Position numbers and translations under genes: made by a program
Shown here: positions 49,856-59,407 of the stretch, piece by piece
Numbering within the stretch: the first letter of the stretch is position 1
Layout of the letters: each line of letters begins with the position of its first letter
Source: Sacculina carcini
Lineage: Eukaryota > Arthropoda > Thecostraca > Sacculinidae
Reading direction: 5' to 3'
NCBI GenBank assembly: GCA_916048095.2
Contig: OU696576.1
Coordinates: forward strand, 2,954,501 to 3,018,500
Length of the DNA: 64,000 bases
Notes under the pieces: generated by a model
The model's database searches: none
Told to the model about the DNA's origin: nothing
What the model saw: the letters and a program-made list of their open reading frames with translations, nothing else

Positions 49856-50945
49856 CTTTATTATTATTATTATTATTAATTACAGGCAAATCCAGTAGCA
49901 TGGGAAGAGTGCAAGCACTATTACCACCCTAAGGTGGCCCCATGTACCGGAAGCGCTTAAAAGATTCAGAGAGAAAGAGAGTTCGAAAAGAAAAAAGTCT
50001 AGAACGAGAGCTGGAAAAAAATAATAAATAAATAACAATAAATAATAAACCATCATCCGATAACAATCCATAATGTCACTCCGCCCACGTTCCTCAATAA
50101 ATAATAACAATCAACAATAAATATGTGATTCAGTAAATAACAGCCGTCAATAAATAAGAATAAATATTAATAAATAAGTAATAAATAACAATCAAGAACA
50201 ATAAATATGATTCAATAAGAAACATCCAACAATAAATATAAATATGATTCAATAAGTAACAACAACACAAATATATATGATTCAATAAACAACAACACCA
50301 ATAAATTTGATTCAATAAACAACAACAACAATTAATATGATTTAATAAACAGCAACAACAATAAATATGATTTAATAAACAACAACAGCAATAAATATGA
50401 TTCAATAAACACCAACAACAATAAATATGATTCAATAAACAACAACAATAAATATGATTCAATAAACAGCAACAACAATAAATATGATTCAATAAACAAC
50501 AACAGCCAACACTGAGTAAAAGTATAATTAAATAAATAACAACAACCAATAATAAATAGTAATAAATAGAGAGTAAAATATGAATAAATATATATAAATA
50601 GAAAAATAAATAACAATAAGCATGAATAAATAACAATAAATATGAATAAATATACAATTAATAAGACTCAACAGTCAATTCCGCTCTTTCAGTAGCATTT
50701 CATTTACTTTGGCCTTGAATTTCTTCAAATTGTTCTGCGAGAAAGCCTCCTCCTTCAACGTGTTCCAAGTAGACACAGTGGCCGGAAGAAAGCAACGTTG
50801 GAATTGTTTGGTACGACAACGAATTGGAGCCATGCACTGGGAATGCTGTCTGCATGTAAGCCGTGTGTTTCTTGCTGCCACGAAATCATCAGGAATTGAC
50901 TTGCTCATCGGATGATGGTTGTTGTGCTTGATCTTGTACAGCATG
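49856..50945 (-). mobile_element. LINE-A copy 3, 3' part
   Basis: (AAT)n tail at 49858-49880, then the conserved end block, 3' UTR and the frame end FKAKVNEMLLKERN. The coding piece (50675-50945) retains MSKSIPDDFVAARNTRL and QRCFLPATVSTWNTLKEEAF and is better preserved than copy 1. Its 5' end fuses to TRIM-related sequence. Confidence 0.85.
50270..50510 (-). repeat. About 30-bp minisatellite in LINE-A copy 3
   Basis: About eight tandem units near AATAAATATGATTCAATAAAC plus (AAC)n. It is the part of the 3' UTR downstream of the region expanded in copy 1. Confidence 0.88.
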
Positions 50946-51640
50946 CAACATGCAGCGGCTTGCGTGAACGGCGACGTCACGGCTGTCTGCGGCAGAGTGC
51001 TGAAGAGCACCGGTGTCGGCGGGAGCACGGTGGATGCGGGGGTCGGAGTGTTGTGCCCTGTCGCGGCAGCCGGTGATGAATAAGACGGCAGGCTGCGGCG
51101 GAGCACAGAAGAGCACGGACGAGGCGGGAGGGTGTAGGACACTGGGCTTGCCCTGTTATGCTTTGCCGTAGCCACTGTGTGTTCGTCTGGTGTATGGCGT
51201 CGTCGGTTAGGTTGTTTTTTTGTTTTTTTTATTTATCTTGGTTTGCGTTTTTTATTTTGGTTTGAATTGTCTATTCTCTAGTTCGTATGTTTCTTTAAAA
51301 ACAGGTGGAGGTGTTGTGTCATGTTGTACGGTGCGAGAGAGAGAGTGTGTGTGTGTGAATGTGTGAGCGTGTTAGTGTGCCTGGTTGTGTGTAGTTTACT
51401 ATAGGGGTATATACTATGTGTATAGGGGTATATACGTGTAACGCTGTGGAGTGTTCTTGCCCCGCGGCGGCGAGCGAGTGACCTGCTCGTCGCTGATTGG
51501 TTGTTGCGGTGGGTGTGAGGCCTGTGCGTGTGTTTGCACCCGTATGTCACGGTGTGAGCCTAAGAGAGTCATGCCCGATGTCTGTTCGTGCTGTGACGTC
51601 CTGTAGGCGCGCGTGGGGCAGTGATATCCATGCGCGCCTA
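50946..51640 (-). mobile_element. TRIM (LTR-4 family) fragment fused to LINE-A
   Basis: Minus strand: an LTR-like part with the GC-rich palindrome (near 51603-51640), CCAATCAGCG and TGACGTCA-like motifs, then an interior opening ATGGCTACGGCAAAGCA that matches the LTR-4 interior (ATGGTTGCGGCGAAGCA). It passes without a gap into LINE-A coding, so 50675-51175 is one 166-codon chimeric frame. Confidence 0.75.
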
Positions 51641-51963
51641 ACTGTCAATTTATTTTACTTTTTTCTGTGTCTTTTTGTGTGTTTCAATTTATTGAATGAT
51701 GCTTTTTATTTATTGTTGTTTGTTGTTGAATCATATTTATATTTGTCTGTTGAATGTTGCTTATTGTTACTTATTTGCTCATTTATTAATATGTATTAAT
51801 ATTTATTGTTGGTTGTCATTTATTGAATCACATATTTATTTATTAATTGTCGTTATTTACTGAGGAGTGTGGGCGGAGTGACATTATGGAGTGTTATCGG
51901 ATGGATTGCTTATTTGTATTTTTTATTTTGTTTTCAAACTCTACAGCATTTGGGCGCTTCCGG

Positions 51964-52222
51964 TGTGACGGTAAAAACGGGGACATGGATAAAACGGGGA
52001 CATCGACGCATTTGATACAAACTCTGACACACTTGAAGGGATTTGAAGGAATTTCACTGTATTGTGTATGGATTTTGAAGGAATTTTAAGGTTTTTCACC
52101 CAACCTGGTGCATGTCTACTCTATGGCGCGGTGGCAGTAAAGTAACAAGTTGCTTGGTGAAAATGGGGACATCGACAAGTCTCTATTGTTATTTATTGAA
52201 GTTATAGGGTTTGTTTTTGCTG
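51964..52222. repeat. Left terminal inverted repeat
   Basis: Contains three CGGGGACAT/TGGGGACAT motifs, the first pair about 20 bp apart near the terminus, possible transposase contact sites. Confidence 0.93.
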
Positions 52223-52468
52223 CATGCTGGTTTTCATTATTGGAGCATGTTTGCTATTGGGAATATCTATCCGTTCATGTTCCATGCTGGCATAAACTCT
52301 TATCGTTTATGTAAACGTAAACAGTTGATTGGACTTGACTAGTGAATTTATGTTTTTCTTGTTTGCTCTTATTTGTCTTTTTCCTCATTTTTTCTTCGTA
52401 TGTCATTGAAGAATTATATACGTTATGAGCATATACGTATATACGTATATACGTAAGTATATACGTAT

Positions 52469-52910
52469 ATGAGCATATACGGTTTTTGTCGTCAGACATC
52501 TCAATTTCTGTTTAAGTTTCGTTGGCTCCCCATTATTCATCGTATTCATTTTCGCCTTTGCTGTATTATTTTTAGACCTATTCACGACCCTAGTCAACCC
52601 TCTTATTTTTCCGGTCTCCTCACTGTGTCTACTGCTCCTCGTCCTCTTATCTTCCCTCGAGCCTTGAACGAGTCATCTTGGTCTTCTGAGTATTTTTCTT
52701 TCTTTGCTCCCCGACTGAACAACTCGCTTCTCGTACTGTTCTATCAGCCACTTCCTATTCCTCATTACGTTCGGCACTCTTTAGATTCGTTGTGGCGGCG
52801 TCAGCAACCACTAAGCACGTTATATCATTTGAATGTGTACATGCAGTGTGCTTGTTGTGTGCGTGTGTGGTTGTGTGTGCTTGTTAGTGTGTTATAGCCA
52901 GTATCGTGTT
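52469..52910 (+). pseudogene. LINE RT C-terminal fragment inside the TIR element
   Basis: An open 142-codon frame reads FRWLPIIHRIHFRLCCIIF and WSSEYFSFFAPRLNNSL, the post-RT region of L2/CR1-like LINEs, with the LINE 3' end after 52900. It was carried into the element or inserted later. Confidence 0.6.
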
Positions 52911-54988
52911 GGACTAGTGTGTGAATACATCCTGTAACTTGTGTTGTAACTGTGGAAGCGTTTCCCTCAACGTCATGTTTCCTTTTGTCAGTTACTCTTG
53001 TGCTCGTTCATGTTTTGTGTTTCTCTGTGAATAGTTTTGGCTTGTTTGTTTGTTTGGCTTTAGTAAATAGTTTTGGCTTATCTTGCTGTTTTATGCGCGT
53101 GTGTTTTTGATATGTGCTGTACCAAATAAATGTTAATGTTTGTTTTTTGGTCATTGTATGACGTTTTTTGTGGTTTACCTGTGTTCCAAAACAATTTAGT
53201 TTATAAGGGAAGTTTCGTTAGCAGTTTCCCACAGGTATTTCTAGCGTTGTTGTTCTCGACGGCGCTTCGGTCGATGTCGACCATTCCAGTTTCAAATTGA
53301 TATGTATCAGTAAAGATGACCGTGAAAATAGTTGCAAACGTTGATCTGATTGTAACAACACCAATATGTTGAGATGTTGATCTTGGTCTTCGTCGTTCGG
53401 CTGATCGTGATGTCTTGATAGTTCCTCTTGTTGTTGTGTTCCGAGATAACAAGTAATAGTCACCCAGTGGAAGTTTAATTGTGTATTGACAGTAACCATT
53501 CAGCTCTACTACCTTAAAGCTACTCCTAAAACTTAATCTCTAGTCTCTCCAGTATCTCTAGTCTTCATAGTCTCCCCAGTATTCATTATCCACTCTCTGT
53601 GTCTAGTATCTAGTCCCAGTCTCCGGTATCCCGCCCTATTTTCAGCACAACACGGGTATATATACCCACGACCACATGTCGTCGGCTCAATGCGTCACAA
53701 GTAATGCGAGTTGGCCAAACAGCACGGCTACACAACCAGGACACACGCTATTTCTAAACATGTTCTGACTGAACACACGCGTGTTACCATGATCTGTTCA
53801 GCCAAGTCAGAAACACAAAAAGGTCATAAATTAACTGTCAAGTTACTCCACACATTACCAATCATATCAGGCGCAGTGTACTACTGACGCCACCCAACCA
53901 CAAATGAGCCTAACGACAGCTGCACAAGCAGGCCGCGAAAGTAAACTGAGAGAGCGAAAAAACTGAGTAAACTGACAGATAGAAAACTGGTCTGATTATA
54001 ACTGTTATACTGATATCCAAGTAACATTTTGATTCTTTTGTCGTATTTTCAGTTTCGGTTAGTTACCTACTTTTCGTTTGTTATATTGTCAGTCCTACAT
54101 TTGTGGATCCTGTGCGGTGCATCACATGCTTGATGCGCTCTGTTATGTCTATAATGAAGACTCGTCTGTGAAGAAGACATTGTTTATTATCGAAGCGTTT
54201 CCTGAATGTTGACTGTTTCCTGACAATACATGACTTATTTCCAGCTCGCCTGAAACTCATAGTTTCACCATGTCTTACTGAATCATACTTTGTTCAGCCA
54301 CTGGGATAGCTGGGTGGAATGCAGGTGTCCATGTCCACATGTCCCCCTTCACACACGCACACATACACAAGCGCTGGCACACGCAGCTGGTCATTGGTCC
54401 GTTGGCTGTTGGAGCTCTCAGCCTATCCGTTGATCTGCGAATGATACGCGTATTTTACAGCGTGCTTCATCTGGAAGTATCACCTATTTGAATGATATTC
54501 GAAGAAAAACAAAATTAGGAAAAATACGAGCAAACAAGAAGAACATCACTTCACTAGTTAAGTTCTGTTAAACATCACCTCACTAGTTCAGTTCTGTTAA
54601 ACATCACTTCACTAGTTCAGTTCTGTCAAAGGCGTGGTCATAATGGAGGCAATGTATTATCTGTACTCAGCAACAGCAAGCAGCGCAACAACTCACTCAA
54701 CATTCACGACTGCGCACGCACACACTCCACTTCAGGATGGACAAACAAGCATATATACAAATCAGACATAGTCATACGCAAGCGGGCGTACCAATGTAGT
54801 CACACACAATGCAAGCGAATTCTACACCCAAGGTCGGTTAGCGAATGCACAAGCCTGTGAAGACACGTTTACATCAACAAGTTCAATCCACTATTTACAC
54901 GTTTATATAAACGATAAAAGTCGATTTCAGATTTGAACATTAAACGAAAAATACTCCCAGTAGCTAATATAAACTCAACACTAGCCCG
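52911..54988. other. Interior of TIR element, no gene recognised
   Basis: AT-rich. Overlapping minus frames at 53201-53499 match nothing I know. Three tandem 28-bp units (AACATCACTTCACTAGTTCA core) lie at 54542-54627. Confidence 0.5.
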
Positions 54989-55247
54989 CACCAAAAACAA
55001 ACCCTATGACTTCAATAAATAACAATAGAAACTTGTCGATGTCCCCACTTTCACCAAGCAACTTGTTACTTTACTGCCACCGCGCCATAGAGTAGACATG
55101 CACCAGGTTGGGTGAAAAACCTTAAAATTCCTTCAAAATCCATACACAATACAGTTTAATTCCTTCAAATCCCTTCAAGTGCGTCAGAGTTTGTATCAAA
55201 TGCGTCGATGTCCCCGTTTTATCCATGTCCCCGTTTTTACCGTCACA
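54989..55247. repeat. Right terminal inverted repeat
   Basis: Reverse complement of 51964-52222 with about 98% identity by eye. Confidence 0.93.
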
Positions 55248-55333
55248 CCGGTACATGGGGCCACCGCAGGGTCTGATAGTGCTTGCACCCTTCTCATGCT
55301 ACTGGACTTGCCTGAAAAAGTTGATGATAATAA

Positions 55334-55425
55334 TAGGCTACGTTAGCTTAAGTTATTTTCGATTGTGTCAAGCTAAGTTATGCTAGGTTAAGTTAGGGTT
55401 GATTAGATTAGCTTATACTAAGCTA
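55334..55425 (+). repeat. Degenerate TTAGG-like tract after LINE-A tail
   Basis: Repeats of GTTAG/GCTTA/AGTTA with GGTTAAGTTAGGGTTGATTAG; abuts the LINE-A copy 4 tail. Confidence 0.5.
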
Positions 55426-55815
55426 CCAATGTTAACTCAATCAGACTTTCTATAATCGGAGAACATTAATTTGATTCGCGCAACAAATTGTTTGCATCAA
55501 AATAATATATGTTTACTATTGAACTAATCTGCCTTAAACCTCTGCCGTAAACGAGCGGTATTCCATTCGGTGGTTCAAACCTACCCCGCAGTGCCGTTCA
55601 ATTAGAAGGTACCGTTCAATTAGATGGTGCCGCTCTATTTTTCGACTAGTATAACTAGTTTTACTAGTATAGACTAGTTTTCGACTAGTAGACTATGGTT
55701 GGACAGCATTTTGAGAAGATACGGTAAAATGTATGCATGGAAAAACAACCAGGTAACGTATGTACATTTGTTTTACAAAAGGCACACTACAAGGTTATTA
55801 CTTGTTAGTAATCAC

Positions 55816-57115
55816 TAGAGTTGGTAATTTTATGTTATAATTTTTGCCGTTTTATGTTTTTATTATGTGACGAAAAATGCCAAAATATGTTGTCAAACGT
55901 CGAAAAATGTGTTATTAAATTTTCATATAATATGTGAAATTTGGACTGTTTCATAGATTATTTGCATTTTATGCGTGTATCCAGCGACATTACATTGGAG
56001 AGCCACCATTAGAGAGGCGAAATTTTCTTACTACGTGGCAAAACTTTCAACTTGATAGGACCCTCCGATCAGGTAGAGGTGCCCTGGCGGCACCAAAGTC
56101 TTTGGGGGGGGGAGGGGGGCTCCAAGGAAAATATGTGGAGGCCTTGCGAAACATGAGGAACCACACGCGAAATGTTCATGGAAGAGGTCGCACTGTGGTG
56201 GTGTCATTTTTGGACTTTTTCTTCGTGGCGCAATGGTCCCAAGATTCGATTCTGCATGTATAGTTGATATGATATTTATATACTTTTCGAGTGAGCAGCC
56301 GATTTGTTGTGTCGATCGAGGTGCGACTTGTGACCAGCGGACACGTTTTTCTCACATGCATTGCAAAACATTCTCTTCCTATGTTTTTCTGGGAAAATTA
56401 GACTTCACATTGGATTCCTACAACCTTTTGATCGTGACAGTACAGACGCCATTGCAGCAATTTGTGTTAATTCCGGAAAATAGAAATATGAAGTACATGT
56501 ATGCATGATCCTATCTTCCCTAAAAGATAATATCACGGGTACCTAGCTTGGAGCGATTTGATCACACCAATTAAACCACAACCCATACTGTAAATATCTA
56601 AGGGTACTCTGTGCGACGTTCATGGTGTCCGGACTTGAGAAGCTATCAAGAACGTTGCTATATTTCCATTGTTAACATCGCTGGTTGTAGTGTAAATGTA
56701 GCAACCAACTCAATTCCCTGTAGAATTAGGGTTTATTCAACTAAAAAGCAACATAGCAAAACAATCTTGCACGCGGCAACACAAACGTACAACCATAATA
56801 ACCACGAAAGCGTCATGGATGTACAACTTACATTATACATAAACCAAAGCGAAATAGTATGAACGGCACAAAATACGACATTGGTGTTGATATTGTACGT
56901 GTATGCAGTGTTTGAGTGTATTATAGCGTGTTGAATCCGTAATCTGTGTAACCACAATTATTAACAGAATAGATTAATTCCGGGCGCAACCTACATAATT
57001 ACAAATTTGAATAGTATTTTTCAGTGAAAATGTCATTTTATGTTATATTTGCTAAAAAACGGCATTTTATGTGAAAAAATATTTGTTATGTGATCACATA
57101 AAATTCCCAACTCTA
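55816..57115. mobile_element. hAT-type element, 1300 bp
   Basis: Ends TAGAGTTGG(T/G)AATTTTATG inverted, with the exact 8-bp duplication GTAATCAC (55808-55815, 57116-57123). Interior frames (for example 55934-56263) are not recognisable as transposase. Confidence 0.9.
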
Positions 57116-57697
57116 GTAATCACAAATTATTTGATAAAAATGAGCCAGCCATAGTGTATTTGAATGCAAGAAAAAAAATACATATCAAAATAGCACAAGT
57201 CAACACAAACACACCGCGACATACTGCACTGAAGGTCCCTCACCCAAACGGTCAACGCACTGAAACACTGCACCAACACCACCCTCTTATTTCCACAATA
57301 GCACTGCCCAACATGCACGAGCGACGGTTGACTCCGGGCGGATACCACACGCGCATGTACTCGCTCACAGCTCGGATACCTCCGGCTACGTGACGCAGCT
57401 ACCTCTGTGCACGCATACAATAAATGCAGAGTCGATGCGAAGTCTTATGGGTTACCCCCAAAGGCAACAACTGAGGTCCTCATTATAAATAATACACCAT
57501 TAAAATAGAGCAGGGGTCACCAAACTACGGCCCGCGGGCCGAGTCCGGCCCGCGACGTCAGTTCACCAGGCCCGTCGACGGTAAACTGACGTCCTTCCTC
57601 GGCTCGTGGTAGCTTCGCCTACGCTCTGACGTCACCTTGGTTTCCATGGCTACACACACAAACACGCATCTTTCCCACCCCTAGATGAGTCCGGCAA

Positions 57698-57796
57698 CGC
57701 CACCTAGATAGTATCTAGGTACTATCTAGATACGAATCTAGAATAGAATACGAATCTATACTATCTAGAACGCCACCTAGATACTATCTAGGTGGC
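57698..57796. repeat. Palindrome cluster CGCCACCTAGATA/TATCTAGGTGGCG
   Basis: Several overlapping inverted repeats of CCACCTAGATA and TACTATCTAG within 100 bp in the transposon's 5' region. They could form cruciforms. Confidence 0.85.
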
Positions 57797-58175
57797 GTTG
57801 AGTCCGGCTGTCAACACAGGTCCGACGCTCCAGTAATATTCACTTCTTTTTGCCTGTCATCCATTTTATAGGTATGTAACAAGGATTTCTAAGGTAGGCA
57901 ATTAGGTAAGGGTAGGCAATTCCATACATTTTTATATGGAATTGCCACACTGTGCAGTGACCCCTGAATCTTCTGCTTTACTTATGTTTCAATAGGGTAT
58001 TAATTATGTTTCTAATTCAATTTCTTTTTCATTTTCAGATCCCGTTTTCTTCACCCTTCATTATGACTTCTAAGAAAAGAAAAGTGGACGCCGAGTGTCG
58101 CGTTTTCAATGAAGAATGGGGAGTAAAGTACTTCTTTGTGGAAACAAAGGACCAGAAAGCTAGTTATGTGATATG

Positions 58176-58639
58176 TAGGGTGACCTTTTGTTGCAAATGC
58201 AACTTTTTTATCATAGAATCTGCTCATCACAAGGAGCGCAAAAATCAATATTTTATTGATCTGAGGTATTTATTAAATAAGTTATAAATGCAACTTTTTG
58301 CAACTTTTTGTTTTTAGCGCAACTTTTGCAACTTTTTGTTTTTAGCGCAAATTTTGTAACTTTTTCATTTTCAAAAGCAACTATTTAGATTTAAGACAAA
58401 TTTGAACTTTTAGAACAACTGTTTCACACTATCAAGAAAAATTGTCAGTTGTAAAGGTGTACAATGCAGCAAATGTTCATGTATTGTCAACATAAACTCG
58501 ATAAGCCTGTATCTGGAAGGTGTGTGAACATTGTGTTCGTGTGTGGTGCTAGACATTGTGTTCGTGTGTGGTGCTGCGTGTGCATAGCACTGCATACGGA
58601 CACACACACACACATACACACACACACACACACATATAT

Positions 58640-58727
<88 letters not shown>

Positions 58728-59407
58728 AATTTTTATACTTTTTGAGCAACCTTAGAGCAACTAGTTAGATCAAGAGTACTTGAATAATATTACCGCATAA
58801 TGAAATAATGTTTTATCTTCAAAATCTGTTTAGACCTTGGAACATTTAAGAAAATTAACATCGAGTGAGTCTATCAAATTATATTGTAGATTTAATTGCC
58901 ACTACCAGGCATCAGTGCGACACACTCGACAGACTAGACAAGCATGAGAAACACACAATCTTAACGCAACCGCGAATGCTCAAAATGCATAATTTAGTAG
59001 AAACAAAAACGTGAAACTATCAAAGTGTTATTTCAGTGTTTAAATTTTATTATCCTATTATTTAAAATTTACAATTTTTAGCGAAACATTAAGCTCAGCT
59101 TTTTAGCACAACTATTTGCGATTTTTAGCGCATCCAAGTCGCCAGTGAGGTGACAGTTGAAGCTAATAAAGCATGCAATCCTAGCACAAGAGCGAGTGCT
59201 CAAAACGTATTGTAGTAATAGTTATAGACTGTAAAAAGTACAAATTTTCCTCACAAAAGTATGTTTTTCATAGATCAGTGATTATCACTACCTTTAAATG
59301 TTTTAGTGAAATGTTTGCAAAATTTTTAAGTGCAACTTTTTAGCGCAACTTTTAGGATTTTTTAGCGCAACATTTCTTTATTTTTAGCGCACCAAAAGGT
59401 CACCCTA
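58176..59407. mobile_element. hAT-type element nested in the transposase gene
   Basis: 1232 bp, ends TAGGGTGACCTTTTG inverted, exact 8-bp duplication GTGATATG (58168-58175, 59408-59415). Subterminal TTTTTAGCGCAACTTTT repeats are at both ends. It contains a (CA)n(TA)n array at 58597-58722 and no transposase. Confidence 0.93.
58597..58722. repeat. (CA)n-(TA)n microsatellite
   Basis: CA repeats pass into a pure TA run of about 66 bp (58656-58722), self-complementary. Confidence 0.95.

Larger units (their letters stand above)
51964..55247. mobile_element. TIR element with 259-bp inverted repeats and CCGG duplication
   Basis: Ends TGTGACGGTAAAAACG...CGTTTTTACCGTCACA. Arms are 51964-52222 and 54989-55247, differing at about six positions. 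The target CCGG is duplicated (51960-51963, 55248-55251), and LINE-A copies elsewhere show the empty site TTCCGGTACATGG. There is no transposase; the 2.77-kb interior holds a LINE fragment and unrecognised sequence. The superfamily is unassigned; a TGT start with 4-bp duplication would fit Ginger-like or another 4-bp class. Confidence 0.88.
51645..55328 (+). mobile_element. LINE-A copy 4, 3' UTR only, split by a TIR element
   Basis: 51645-51963 has the ATTTATT-rich UTR and the GAGTGTGGGCGGAGTGACATT block. 55248-55328 has TACATGGGGCCACC, the end block and the tail. Between them lies a 3284-bp TIR element. Confidence 0.85.

Noticed and set aside
58464-58768. Frames of alternating Ile-Tyr and His-Thr
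   Set aside because: They are translations of the (CA)n(TA)n array inside a hAT element.
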